Position numbers and translations under genes: made by a program. From the NCBI RefSeq assembly GCF_001679785.1, contig NZ_CP016290.1, positions 124,001 through 188,000 of the forward strand: DNA of 64,000 nt. The letters run 5' to 3'. Shown here piece after piece: positions 26,600 to 35,811 of the stretch. The DNA comes from Rhizobium leguminosarum. Its GTDB lineage: Bacteria > Pseudomonadota > Alphaproteobacteria > Rhizobiales > Rhizobiaceae. The stretch's first letter is position 1. The number at the start of each line of letters is the position of its first letter. The notes beneath the pieces are model-generated. The model was not told the DNA's origin. It did not search any database and saw only the letters and a program-made list of their open reading frames with translations.

Positions 26600-26849
26600 A
26601 CGAATCTCACCTTGTTTGCCGCTACGCATTCAGGAAGCCGAACTCGACTACCTCACCCATTCTCGTGCGGCCGAGACGGTGCTGGCGGAAAACTACGTGG
26701 GCCTGCTATTGAGCGGCCGCGACTGCGTCCGCACGTCTTGGGTTGCCTCCGGATCCTCATTGTTTTCCGCCAACTGAGCCCGGATTGAAGTTTGCCGCAC
26801 CCTCCCGCAGATATGCAAAAAACAAATCTGCAAGAAGGGACCGCCCGTC
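26600..26849. other. no recognisable gene
   Basis: A short plus-strand frame ends LSGRDCVRTSWVASGS, without a known domain. It is probably debris between two IS elements. Confidence 0.3.
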
Positions 26850-26970
26850 TGACGTAGAAAGACATAGCATATGAAATCACGTCTTTCGGACGGCGAGTAC
26901 CCTTGAAATCGATCGTGATCGGGGAAATCAACCGCCTGCGATCTTCAACGTTGATTGATGCCATGATCAA
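26850..26970 (-). mobile_element. IS6-family fragment, N-terminal end
   Basis: The minus strand reads ITIDFKGTRRPKDVISYAMS and FYVRRAV, the IS6 transposase N-terminus; a matching fragment lies at 48.78 kb. Confidence 0.6.
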
Positions 26971-27022
26971 TCAGGCCGCAAACGGTCCGAAAAGCCTGCG
27001 ACAGAACCCAATTTAAGCTCAA

Positions 27023-28000
27023 TCAAAGTGGTGCGCTTTGATATCCAGTATCGATCGAGATCGTGCCGCCCGGCGCCCTCGAAACGCAAGCGCACATTCT
27101 GACATTTTGTGCCCGCTCGGTTGGAGAGAAGAACACGTCGCGATGGTCAATCGTCGCCTCATGATCAAGGACGCCGACGGCGCAGAGGCCACATTCGCCG
27201 CGCTGGCAGTCATAGACCATGTCGACGCCGGATTGCAGAAGCGCCTCGAGCATACTCTGGTCTGGGCGCACCTCGACGGTCTTTCGCAGGGCCGGGATTT
27301 CCACCCAGAACGCGCTTTCGCCATAGTGGCCGCTGTCTCCGAATACCTCGAAGCGGAGCCTGCTCATCGGCCGCCCCGCCCGCTGCCATGCAGCCTTCGA
27401 CGCATTCAACAGGCCGATCGGGCCGCAAACATAGCTTTCGGCGTCCAAGGGCAGGCGGGAAAATTCCGCATCGAGATCGAAACTGCGCCCTTCTTCCTCG
27501 ACAAACAGTTCCAGATCGCCACCGAGCAATGTTTCCAGCTCATCACGGAACGCCAGCTGCGCCTGGCTCCTGCCGCCATAGATCATCCGCACGCTCTGGC
27601 CGCCGCTGATGAGCGCGGGTGCCATGCCGAAGATCGGCGTGACGCCGATCCCGCCGGCGATCAGCAGATAGTGGGAGGCTCGCCAGGACAACTCAAAACG
27701 GTTCTCCGGCGTGGTCATCTCCGTCACGTCGCCGGGGTTCAACGACCACACCCATGCCGAGCCTCCCCGGCTGTTGGGGTGCAGTTTCACGGCAATCTTC
27801 AGCGTGCCCGGCGCGCTGGGCAGGACCGTGTAGGTCCGTATTGCCGGCGCATCGTGGATCATGACGCGGATATTGGTGTGCGAGCCCGGATCGAAAGCCG
27901 ACAGCGGCCCATTCACCGCGAAGGTCACGGCGCGCACGTCCTCGGTCGGATGGGCGATGTCGATGACGCGGGCCTGCCGCCATTCCTGCCTCGAACGCAT
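27023..28000 (-). CDS. PDR/VanB-type reductase of a Rieske oxygenase
   Basis: The 325-residue protein has a flavin/NAD reductase half (AIRTYTVLPSAPG, then LLIAGGIGVTPIFGMAPAL) and a C-terminal plant-type [2Fe-2S] ferredoxin with C-x4-C-x2-C in YDCQRGECGLCAVGVL and the last Cys in MCACVSRA. It passes electrons from NAD(P)H to the oxygenase encoded at 28.8-29.8 kb. ATG 28000 is chosen because GGAGGA lies six bases upstream. It ends the three-gene operon. Confidence 0.88.
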   Translation of the reverse strand: MRSRQEWRQARVIDIAHPTEDVRAVTFAVNGPLSAFDPGSHTNIRVMIHDAPAIRTYTVLPSAPGTLKIAVKLHPNSRGGSAWVWSLNPGDVTEMTTPENRFELSWRASHYLLIAGGIGVTPIFGMAPALISGGQSVRMIYGGRSQAQLAFRDELETLLGGDLELFVEEEGRSFDLDAEFSRLPLDAESYVCGPIGLLNASKAAWQRAGRPMSRLRFEVFGDSGHYGESAFWVEIPALRKTVEVRPDQSMLEALLQSGVDMVYDCQRGECGLCAVGVLDHEATIDHRDVFFSPTERAQNVRMCACVSRAPGGTISIDTGYQSAPL

Positions 28001-28038
28001 GTATTCCTCCATTGATCGGGCCGAACCCGAAGATGCAG

Positions 28039-28782
28039 TCAACCGGCCATCAGAGCGAGTGCCGCGACCCGGTGGCGCAATTGGGATGTGTCGAACAGCA
28101 CAATATCGAGATTCTGGCGGGCCAGCCGCGCGTGTTCCCGCGCAAGCGCCTCGGCGCGCGCGCCTTCGCGTCCCTCGATCGCCGACAGGATGGCCTTGTG
28201 CTGAACCTGGCCGAGCAGCAATGACTGGCGAAAGGCGGGAATGTCGACCTGATCGTTGACGAAGGCATTGGGGCTCGCGAAAGGCAGCCCGGTGACACGT
28301 GCGATCTCCCGCCTGATGATATCGCTGCCGCTCAGCGCGGCGAGCGTCGCATGAAAATCGCCGTTCAATTCCTCATAGCGGCCAAAATCCAGGTTTTCCG
28401 GGCCCGGCGCGACCACTGCATCGAGTGCCGCCACGACACCCGCGAGTTGGCGAAGTCCCGCGGATGGCGCGCCACGTTCCGCCGCAAGACGGGCTGCGGT
28501 GCCTTCGAGAACGCCACGCAACTCGATTGCGTCGATTACGTCGTTCCGGCTGAAGCGGCGAACCGCAAAGCCGCCGGATGCGATCGCCTCGACAAGCCCT
28601 TCCTGTTCGAGCCGCTGCAGCGCCGTTCGAAGCGGGGTGCGCGAAACGTCGAGCCGCGTCGAAAGCGCCACCTCCGAGAGGCGCTCGCCCGCCTCGACCT
28701 CGCCCTTCAGCACTATGTCCCGCAACCCTTGCAACGCCTTGAGCGTTTGCTGCCGAGGGCCAGTATCGATAGCATCGGCCAT
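28039..28782 (-). CDS. GntR-family regulator with FCD domain
   Basis: The 247-residue protein has the winged HTH (RLSEVALSTRLDVSRTPLRT, ALQRLEQEGLVEAI) followed by an FCD ligand-binding domain with the expected metal-binding His residues (GDFHATLAAL and QVQHKAILSAI). It lies between the oxygenase and reductase genes, three bases after the oxygenase stop. It probably represses its own operon at the AATGTATACATT palindrome upstream, with the aromatic substrate as inducer. Confidence 0.87.
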   Translation of the reverse strand: MADAIDTGPRQQTLKALQGLRDIVLKGEVEAGERLSEVALSTRLDVSRTPLRTALQRLEQEGLVEAIASGGFAVRRFSRNDVIDAIELRGVLEGTAARLAAERGAPSAGLRQLAGVVAALDAVVAPGPENLDFGRYEELNGDFHATLAALSGSDIIRREIARVTGLPFASPNAFVNDQVDIPAFRQSLLLGQVQHKAILSAIEGREGARAEALAREHARLARQNLDIVLFDTSQLRHRVAALALMAG

Positions 28783-28785
28783 GAT

Positions 28786-29835
28786 CTACTCCGCGGCCGC
28801 GCGCGTGGGCTGAGACTCCGCGTCAATCATCCGGTCGATCAGCTTGCGCGCCCACATCGAGCCCGCATCGATGTTGAGATTGTAGAAGACGTGGTCGGAA
28901 TTGGTCTCGATAGCCCTTTGCTGGGCTTCGAGCACGGCTTCGTCCTCGCTGAACACGCCGGCGACTCCTTCTCGCAATTCATGGGTGCGCGCCTGATTAC
29001 GAATGTCGTAGTTACGGGCGAACGCCCAGAAATAAAGACAGGTCCGGTCCGTCGCGGGCGTTATCGTATTGAGCACATAGCCGTTGACGCCCCGGGAGCG
29101 ATCACCTTGCGGCGCCCCTGTGCCCGCCGCCGCGACCCCGACGTCGATGGCTATGGTGCAGGGCGCTTCGAAGCGAATGATCTGCCAGCGATCGACCTTG
29201 CCCGGTTTTCCATATTGCTTCTTCCAGAAGGGCGGCGGATCGATCCTTTCCATCCATCGCGTCACCACGGCAAATTTTTCGTTGTGGGTAGCAACAAACG
29301 GCGCTTCCGCGACCGCCCTGTCACCGATCGAGGTGCCATGCACGAAGGTCTCGTGGGTCAGATCCATGAGATTGTCCACGACCAGCCTGTAGTCGCAATT
29401 CACTTCGATCAGCTTTCCGTCGGCTACCCAATCGGGATCGTCGTTCCAGTGAAGGTCGGGAATGAGCGCAGGGTCGGCAAGCGCCGGATCGCCCGGCCAG
29501 ATCCAGATGAAGCGGTGCTTCTCCGCGATCGGGTAGGATTTCACGCAGGCCGACGGATTGATGGTGTGCTGCGACGGCATGTATACACAGCGGCCCGTAT
29601 CGTCGAATTCCAGGCCGTGATAGCCGCAGATCACCTTGTCGCCCTCGAGCCGGCCGAGCGACAGCGGCACCAGACGGTGCCAACATGCATCCGCTAATGC
29701 CGCCGCAGTGCCATCCTCCTTGCGATACAGGACGATCGGCTTGTTGCAGATGCGCCGCGCGAGCAGGACGCGCCTGACTTCGACGTCATGGGCAGCGGCG
29801 TACCAGGCGTTGAGCGGAAAAGTCGACCTCTCCAT
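28786..29835 (-). CDS. Rieske [2Fe-2S] aromatic oxygenase/demethylase, large subunit (VanA-like)
   Basis: The 349-residue protein has the Rieske motif CWH at 51-53 and CGYH at 70-73, and the mononuclear iron site VDNLMDLTHETFVHG with His161 and His166. Length and motif spacing fit vanillate/dicamba-type O-demethylases and related hydroxylases. GAGGAGG precedes ATG 29835. Together with the downstream reductase it forms a two-component oxygenase acting on a methoxylated or carboxylated aromatic compound. The exact substrate cannot be read from the sequence. Confidence 0.88.
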   Translation of the reverse strand: MERSTFPLNAWYAAAHDVEVRRVLLARRICNKPIVLYRKEDGTAAALADACWHRLVPLSLGRLEGDKVICGYHGLEFDDTGRCVYMPSQHTINPSACVKSYPIAEKHRFIWIWPGDPALADPALIPDLHWNDDPDWVADGKLIEVNCDYRLVVDNLMDLTHETFVHGTSIGDRAVAEAPFVATHNEKFAVVTRWMERIDPPPFWKKQYGKPGKVDRWQIIRFEAPCTIAIDVGVAAAGTGAPQGDRSRGVNGYVLNTITPATDRTCLYFWAFARNYDIRNQARTHELREGVAGVFSEDEAVLEAQQRAIETNSDHVFYNLNIDAGSMWARKLIDRMIDAESQPTRAAAE

Positions 29836-29867
29836 GAACCATCCTCCTCTTTTGAGAAAAAGACCAT

Positions 29868-29879
29868 AATGTATACATT
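29868..29879. promoter_or_regulatory. palindrome AATGTATACATT, probable GntR operator
   Basis: The palindrome lies 33 bases upstream of the oxygenase ATG and next to a TTGACG -35-like hexamer. A second GTATACAT half-site is at 29945-29952. FCD-type GntR proteins bind such short AT-rich palindromes, so autoregulation is likely. Confidence 0.6.
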
Positions 29880-30065
29880 GCGTCAAGCGAGTAGCAGAAA
29901 AATGAACCAATTGTCTTAGAACGCGCTTAGAAGCGGCTGTATCCGTATACATCGCCGCTGATCGGGCAACATCAGAGATGGCGCGAATGTATGTGACTGA
30001 TTTCAAGTGCGGCGAGTCGAGCATCCGTCCGTTGAATTCGATAACGTCAGCGCCGTGGGTGGTGA

Positions 30066-30705
30066 TGTCAGATTAACTTTCCTTGAAGGCGTTCGCTATT
30101 AGCTCGGCGCCATGAACCTGAATCCTGTCAGCTACAAACGGCATCGCTTTCCGCCCTCTTTGATCGCCCATGCGGTCTGGCTCTACACCCGATTTCCGCT
30201 GAGCCTGCGACGGGTCGAAGAAATGCTGCTGGAGCGCGGCATCGTGGTTTCCTATGAGACGATCCGGTGTTGGGCGAGGAAGTTCGGCCCGGATTATGCG
30301 CGCCGCTTGCGGCGGAAGGCGCCAAGCCCAGATGATGTGTGGCATCTGGACGAGGTGGTCGTGACGATCGGCGGACGCAAACACTGGCTCTGGCGCGCCG
30401 TCAATCAGGACGGCTACGTTCTCGACGAGATCGTCCAGACCCGCCGCAACACCAAGGCTGCCAAGCGTCTGCTAACGCGGTTGATGAAGAAGCAGGGATG
30501 TCTGCCGAAGCGGATCGTCACCGACAAGCTTCGCTCTTATGGCGCAGCACGGCGGCATGTGATGCCCACCGTCGAGCATCGATCACACAAGGGGCTGAAC
30601 AACCGCGCCGAAAACTCGCATCTTCCTCTGCGGAAACGGGAGCGGATCATGCAGCGATTTCGCTCGCCGGGTTCGCTGCAACGTTTCGCCACGAGCAACT
30701 TCTGA
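30066..30705 (+). mobile_element. IS6-family element, truncated at 3' end
   Basis: The left end lies near GTGATGTCAGATTAAC. The transposase frame 30112-30705 is open from MNLNPVSYKRHRFPP through the DDE residues (HLDEVVVTIGG, VTDKLRSYGAA, NNRAENSHLPLR) and is cut after GSLQRF, where another IS6-type terminal region (TTCATCAGCCGTCGGTTAAC) begins. Confidence 0.8.
30112..30705 (+). CDS. IS6-family transposase, C-terminally truncated
   Basis: A 197-residue protein with all three DDE residues and the HTH-like N-terminus. About 30 C-terminal residues present in relatives are missing, so activity is uncertain. Confidence 0.8.
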   Translation: MNLNPVSYKRHRFPPSLIAHAVWLYTRFPLSLRRVEEMLLERGIVVSYETIRCWARKFGPDYARRLRRKAPSPDDVWHLDEVVVTIGGRKHWLWRAVNQDGYVLDEIVQTRRNTKAAKRLLTRLMKKQGCLPKRIVTDKLRSYGAARRHVMPTVEHRSHKGLNNRAENSHLPLRKRERIMQRFRSPGSLQRFATSNF

Positions 30706-30729
30706 CATTGCCCATGTACCCACATCTTC

Positions 30730-31080
30730 ATCAGCCGTCGGTTAACTCTACGGTGCGCACGGAAGAGATTCTTAAGCTTTGTGTTGGCGCCGCTTCCAAT
30801 CTTTATGAGGTGCCTCGCCTCATCATCGATTGGAGATAGTAATTCTGAAGCTGATATCCGCACAGTGGGCTGTCGTGAAGCTAGGCCCGACGCCGAACGC
30901 GGGGTTCTTCTCCCGGCCGAGCAGTGAGAATCAAGGCGCACGAACGCATTACAAGTCGCGCGCAGATCTTATCAGCCGATTGGAGTTAACAATTCGTGTC
31001 TCCTTTGGAAGATCCGAATAGGCGCCGCCGCGAAGGCCGGGAGGTCGATTACATCGCCTGGAGCACGGGAGACGGACGTA
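30730..31080. other. IS6-type terminal scrap, then no recognisable gene
   Basis: CATCTTCATCAGCCGTCGGTTAACT is the inverse of a sequence at 59.08-59.11 kb that precedes an IS6-type N-terminus. Beyond it, no gene or domain is visible up to the small RNA. Confidence 0.35.
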
Positions 31081-31088
31081 CTCAAACG

Positions 31089-31120
31089 AAAAAACCCGGT
31101 GCGGGAGGAGGTGCACCGGG
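31089..31120 (-). terminator. intrinsic terminator of the small RNA
   Basis: The perfect 8-bp stem CCCGGTGC/GCACCGGG encloses a loop with CCTCCTCCC and is followed by six T on the minus strand. Confidence 0.85.
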
Positions 31121-31202
31121 CTCTTGATTGTGACCGACAGCTGGGAGGAGGAGCGCTGCCCGTCTGATCGTCGCGGCTCGGGAGGAGGTGAACCGCGTCG
31201 AT
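31089..31202 (-). ncRNA. alpha-r14-type small RNA (anti-Shine-Dalgarno loops)
   Basis: The minus-strand transcript would contain three CCTCCTCCC stretches, each in the loop of a hairpin, and end in a strong terminator. This is the hallmark of the alpha-r14 sRNA family of rhizobia (Smr14C/NfeR1 in Sinorhizobium meliloti), whose loops pair with ribosome binding sites of mRNAs. A -35 TTGACA (31232-31237) and a -10-like TACCCT (31209-31214) with 17-bp spacing place the start near 31202, giving about 114 nt, the family size. The family call is from memory of the motif. Confidence 0.75.
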
Positions 31203-31208
31203 ATCAGG

Positions 31209-31237
31209 AGGGTAATGTTGCATTGCACCAATGTCAA
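31209..31237 (-). promoter_or_regulatory. promoter of the small RNA
   Basis: TTGACA and TACCCT are separated by 17 bases. Two copies of ATGTTGCATYGCA (31214 and 31247 on the plus strand) flank the -35 and may bind a regulator. Confidence 0.55.
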
Positions 31238-31372
31238 CATTCCCTATGTTGCATCGCAGCACTTTCAGTGCCCTAGCAGCGCCGCGAGAGCGCGAGCTTT
31301 CCGCGCGCCGCCGAAGCTGAGAAAGGCCGATCGAAACCGGTCGCTCTCAATATTGTTTTTCCGTGGAGCAAA

Positions 31373-31579
31373 TTAGGCCTGGAGATTGTCCGCCGACATC
31401 TTGCCGGACTTACGGTCCTTGACCAGCTCATAGGTAATCTTCTGGCCGTCGTTCAAACCGCGGATGCCGGCCCGTTCAACCGCGGAAACGTGAACGAACA
31501 CATCCGGGCTACCGTCGTCCGGCTGGATAAAGCCGAAGCCTTTTGTTGAATTGAACCATTTTACTGTACCAGTCGCCAT
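31373..31579 (-). CDS. cold-shock protein, CspA family
   Basis: The 68-residue single CSD protein has RNP1 (KGFGFIQP) and RNP2 (VFVHVSAV) motifs and the usual start [10 protein letters not shown]. Such proteins bind single-stranded RNA or DNA and melt RNA structure. The 5' leader on the minus strand (31580-31760) holds no other gene. It appears intact and is one of the few housekeeping-type genes here. Confidence 0.93.
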   Translation of the reverse strand: MATGTVKWFNSTKGFGFIQPDDGSPDVFVHVSAVERAGIRGLNDGQKITYELVKDRKSGKMSADNLQA

Positions 31580-31768
31580 CGCGAGCTCTCCAAATTATGC
31601 CGTCAGACCTCTCTGGCGGAATTGCATCGTATCGTTTGCGATACGCCGGAGGAAAATAGGAGGTTTGCCGGCGAGTGCAAGTCTGTCGATTGCCGCTAAC
31701 ACGTTCTGCTGCCGTAGATCGACATCTCTGGTGATCTGTTCCGGATGTTCGCTAGGTGGTGTGACGGT

Positions 31769-32528
31769 GCACTGTTGCATGGATCAGACTTTGGACGAGG
31801 CAACCCTATCCACTGCATTTTTCATGCAACGCGCTCGAACTTGGGCCGGCCAAATTCTGTCATCCTGTTAAGAACACGGACGCCAATCTTCGCTTCAGTC
31901 TTCTGATTGTCAAAATGTCGGGCTTTGAGTTTGGGCCCGGTCACAGCCTTCCATCGACCCATCTGGGTCTCAGCGCGACTGCGCTTGTTGTAGCCGGTGG
32001 ATTTCTGCCATGCCATCCGCCCTTTGGTCTGGATTTCTGCAATATGGCGATCGCGGACAGATGGAACCGGCACCGATTGAGGGCTGGCAACGGCCGTCTT
32101 GGGAGGTGGGATAATGACCTCCACGATCTCACCAAAGCGTGTCGCCAGAAGATCTCGGCTTGGCGTTCCATCATAGGCGCCGTCGGCAATGAACTTCTCG
32201 ACGGGGCCACCGATCTGGTCCAGAAGTCCTGGTAACGCTGTCGGATCGCCGACATCATCCACGTCAGATCGGACAAACAATCTCACCACTGACAAGATTG
32301 AGACCAAGGTGCAGTTTGCGCCATCTTTTGCGTTTGGCCTTGGTTTTGTGCTTGTTTTCCAGCCACTCGCCCTCGCCGAAGACCTTCAAGCCGGTGCTGT
32401 CGACAACCAGATGGACCGGACCTGATGTTGTGGCTCGGGACTTTGTCGACGGCAACGCCAGCCCTTTGCTCCGGCGAGACAGGGTGGAGACGTCAGGCAC
32501 GGCAATATCGAACCCCATCAGCGCCGCT
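31769..32528 (-). mobile_element. IS5-family element, copy 2, 5' truncated
   Basis: The end GCACTGTTGCATGGATCAG and transposase are nearly identical to the element at 3.6-4.7 kb, including the same frameshift at VSGEIVCPI. The first third is missing. Confidence 0.85.
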
Positions 32529-32892
32529 GTCATTGCTCACATTAGCGGTAAGAACCGCTCAGCCGAGCTTTGGCGCCTGGAGGAAAACGACGCAGTCGTG
32601 AAGCGCTCTTAAGCGTGCGTCCTGCTGATAACTCTGAATTCGGCATAAGATGCCCGAGAGCATTGCGCCGCGGCCGAGAACATCGGCATCCGGTGTGAAG
32701 ATGCGATGGTCTGGCATTGCGGCGATGGTTGTTTTGATCTACCCAATTGCTGCCTTTGTCCTTGGATTCCTGGGATCCGGAACGCCGATGGTATACATCA
32801 ACCCCTGGATCGCGCCGGTTGAGTGCTTGACCTGACGTATGGCCAAGAGATCCGCCACCACGTCGGGGGATCTGCCCTGCATTCCATCGGGT
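32529..32892. other. unassigned segment with a small hydrophobic ORF
   Basis: At 32650-32835 a plus-strand frame of 61 residues contains one membrane-like segment (AAMVVLIYPIAAFVLGFLGS). There is no ribosome binding site or family. The last bases before the IS6 end (CTGCATTCCATCGG) recur at 42.53 kb next to another copy of the same IS end. Confidence 0.3.
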
Positions 32893-33174
32893 ACTGTCAC
32901 ATTGATTGAGCTGTAAGGAAATTGAGATAGCAGCGCACCCATGACCGTGAGTGCACCGACCGACAAGAACCACCGCTATCCGATCGAAATCGTAGCCCGT
33001 GCTGTCTGGCTCTACTTTCGCTTTCATCTGAGCCTGCGCGATGTCGAGGAAATGCTGCTCGATCGCGGGATCGTCGTTTCCTGCGAGACCATCCGCCGAT
33101 GGTGCCGAAAGCATGGCCTTGATTATGCGCGCCGCATACGCCGCAAGGCGCCGACGAAAGGCGATGTCTGGCAC
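32893..33174 (+). mobile_element. IS6-family type B fragment, N-terminal end
   Basis: The end GTACTGTCACATTGATTGAG is followed by a frame from ATG 32941 (TDKNHRYPIEIVARAVWLYF) that breaks off after GDVWH. Sister fragments lie at 36606-36860 and 42259-42530. Confidence 0.78.
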
Positions 33175-33231
33175 ACCTTCATCGAGATGCCTTGGTCGCC
33201 GAGCTTGCCGGCCGATCGCTTCCGGATATTA

Positions 33232-33470
33232 TTGGCGAAATGCCTGCCGAACTTCTCCGCCCTGCCGCACGGTCTGGTGAGAGACGATGACTCCACGAGC
33301 TGCCAGCATATCCTCGACCATCCGCAGGCTGAGCGGAAACCGGAAATAGAGCCAAACCGCGTGGGCAATCACCTGCGACGGAAATCGGTGGCGACGATAA
33401 AGAGGATCACGGGAAAATCTGGGCATGCGGCCAGATCCCACATTTTGATCGATGCCCGGTTAACGTTACG
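33232..33470 (-). mobile_element. IS6-family fragment, N-terminal end
   Basis: The minus strand reads SRDPLYRRHRFPSQVIAHAV and LSLRMVEDMLAARGVIVSH, then drifts. It is joined head to head with the previous fragment. Confidence 0.7.
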
Positions 33471-33529
33471 GGGCCCTCCAGACTCCGTAACCATCCAATT
33501 CCTCCAGCACATAGCCGATCCGGGCTGCT

Positions 33530-34050
33530 GAAACTGAAGCAAACAATCGTTTTCGCGGCTGAACCGCACTGCCATCCGACAAAAGCCGAGTTGGCTAAAG
33601 CTTTACGTGCATAAGCTACCTATCATATTCCCTGGCGAGCAGAAATGGACGGACCGATAATTTTCAGGATGCGGCGATAACGACAATTGCGTCCCATTCA
33701 TATATCTAAATGAGCAGTGGTTAATTCCGAAGGAAGTTCGGAAATTCCAAAATACGCACCTGCCGGTGCAATGTAGTTTCGAGGCGCCGGCAACGTAAAA
33801 CGACACTTATTCAAAACAAAACATGCAAACATAGGAGGATAGGTCGTGATCTATCGGAGGAACATTCGTGCGTGCTTTGCGCAAGCGTTGGCTTGCAATA
33901 GGAATCATTCTGCGTGCACGCGCTCAGGCGCCGGGAAGAATTCCACCGCCTATTGTGCAGATTCATGCGAGACGCTCCTGATGCCGGACATCGGCAAATA
34001 ATGGCGCGCGAGGGGTTGCGCGCAGCCGAGGCCCTCTGTGTCGATGCGTA
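33530..34050. other. no recognisable gene
   Basis: About 500 bases with lower GC and no convincing frame. A GGAGGA stretch near 33860 has no ORF behind it. The right end holds the control region of the small gene at 34141. Confidence 0.35.
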
Positions 34051-34051
34051 A

Positions 34052-34067
34052 TGGCTCGAGGCTTGCA
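34052..34067 (+). promoter_or_regulatory. sigma-54-type promoter element
   Basis: TGGCTC-GAGGC-TTGCA differs from TGGCAC-N5-TTGCA at one position and lies 73 bases before the ATG at 34141. I see no exact TGT-N10-ACA NifA site upstream, so the activator is unknown. Confidence 0.5.
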
Positions 34068-34140
34068 TGCAACCCCTACCATATCCACCCATTGTCGAAA
34101 TTGATGACGCTGCCTTTCATATGGCAGAGCGGAGGCTAAG

Positions 34141-34341
34141 ATGACCACGGCATGTGATGAGAAATATATCGAATTGAAGCCCATTTCGAGCTGCAGAAGA
34201 GAAGTCGAAGTCGCGATGGTGGAAATGCTCGTCAGTTTGCAGAAACGTGGATGGTCGGCTGCGGAATTGGCACTGGCGCTCGCAGATGCCTCCGAAGAGC
34301 TCGTCATGCTGATTGCGACCAAAACGCTTCGACCGAATTAG
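34141..34341 (+). CDS. small protein of unknown function behind a sigma-54-like promoter
   Basis: It encodes 66 residues from an ATG with AGCGGAGG seven bases upstream. The sequence ends in an amphipathic helical part (LQKRGWSAAELALALADASE, ELVMLIATKTLRPN). There is no signal peptide or known domain. An IS1111-type fragment starts right after the stop. The promoter suggests expression under nitrogen-fixing or nitrogen-limited conditions. Confidence 0.6.
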   Translation: MTTACDEKYIELKPISSCRREVEVAMVEMLVSLQKRGWSAAELALALADASEELVMLIATKTLRPN

Positions 34342-34344
34342 GTC

Positions 34345-35083
34345 GTGGTGAGCCAGTGCGACAGCCGCCACTTTGCCTGGTTTTCGCTCCAGCAATTCCG
34401 TCGCCCATTGTGTCGAGGCAGCTTTCGACTTGCGACTGAAGCGCAACACCGCAGTTGCCCCAATCACCAGCAGGCGGCGAATGTAGGGATCGCCTTGCCT
34501 CGTGATCCTGCCAAGACGCTCCTTGCCGCCGGAAGAACTATGCCGGGGAACAAGACCGATCCATGCCGCCAATTGCCGCCCGGAATGAAAGCTTGAGACA
34601 TCCGTGATCGTCGCTGCAATCGCACTGGCCGTAACCGACCCGATACCCGGAATTGTCGCCAGGCGTTGGCTAATCGCACTCGAGCGGTGCCATTCGAGTA
34701 TCTGCCGGTCCATCTCTTCGATCTTCGTGTGAACATGGCGCAGTTGATCGCACAGGGGAGACAAAGCACGTCGCACAATCTCCGGGATCAAGTGGTGATC
34801 GGCGTGTTCGATCAGTGCCACTGCATCCTTTACGCCCATCGGCCCAAGCCGGGTCGCGATCCCAAGCTCTGCCAGGTGAGCGCGCAACGCATTGATCAGC
34901 ATCGTTCTTTGACGAACAAGCAGCTCTCGGGCGCGGTGCAGCATCAGCACTCCTTGCTGCTCCTCGCTCTTGACCGACACAAACCGCATCGTCGGACGTC
35001 GAACCGCTTCGCAGATCGCTTCCGCGTCCGCTGCGTCATTCTTCTGCCGTTTGACATAGGGCTCCACGTATGGCAACGAATGC
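34345..35083 (-). pseudogene. IS110/IS1111-type transposase fragment
   Basis: The frame has KRQKNDAADAEAICEAVRRP of the DEDD domain and the C-terminal transposase_20 core TIPGIGSVTASAIAATI, AAWIGLVPRHSSSGGKERLG and TRQGDPYIRRLLVIGA. Both ends are missing: the N-terminus joins an IS1595 fragment and the C-terminus stops at the small gene. Confidence 0.82.
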
Positions 35084-35811
35084 CTTTGCTTCGTCACTCA
35101 TCAAATGCGCTCGAAGTTCAACTTGTGTTGCAACTGCTCGAACGGCAGCACGCAACGAAAGGCCGGTGACGACAGCCGCACGGGCATCGCCAGCACTTGA
35201 CCCCGGAGTGATATCTATCGGTCGTTGCACGATCGCCATGACCGGCGTCTTCTCCGTCTTTACCTGTCCCTTGCGGCCCCTTCCCGTCCCTTGCGGCCTC
35301 TTCCCGGCGGTGGATCATCGGGATGCTTTCTCGCTCTGCCACCAAGATAGAAATGGTCGACTTCCACCGTGCCGTCGAGCATGTGCTCGCGCGCTACCAT
35401 GAGGCGCAACGCATGACCAATCCGCCAGGCCGTCGGTTGGCTAACGCCAAGCGTCTCGGCAAGACGGACCGAGGATAAGCCTTTATCCGACTGCAGCAAC
35501 AGCCACATCGCCTTGAGCCAGGTGCGCAACGGAAGCTTTGTAGCGTGCAGGGGCGTATGTGTTGTCACGGTGAACTGGAAGCGGCAATCACCGCTAGAGC
35601 ATTGGTAAAGACCCGGCCGCGCGCGGCGCTTGCCCATGTCGCGGCCAGCTATCGCGGTCGAGCGCTTGTAACCACAGGCGGGGCAGACCCTGCCATTCGG
35701 CCATACCATGCTTTCCAGCAAGCGACGGCAACGCTCCTCGTCCCGGAACGCGGCGACCATGTCTTCAACCGTCCGAATATTGGAAAGCATCGCCAGCATC
35801 ATTTCAGACAT
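35084..35811 (-). pseudogene. IS1595-family transposase, frameshifted and 3' truncated
   Basis: The first frame starts MSEMMLAMLSNIRTVEDMV, has the zinc ribbon CPACGYKR and CSSGDCRFQF and the first Asp region GTVEVDHFYLGG. It shifts where a 20-bp unit (CCCGTCCCTTGCGGCC) is duplicated at about 35275-35315. The other frame continues with AIVQRPIDITPGSSAGDARA. A recent tandem duplication is the likely cause of inactivation. Confidence 0.8.

Noticed and set aside
28351..29697. 448-codon plus-strand frame opposite the Rieske/GntR genes
   Set aside because: Shadow of two well-supported genes.
32650..32835. 61-residue membrane-like ORF
   Set aside because: No ribosome binding site and it lies in IS junction DNA; too weak to call a gene.
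33963..34050. NifA site upstream of the sigma-54-like promoter at 34052
   Set aside because: No TGT-N10-ACA with correct spacing was found.
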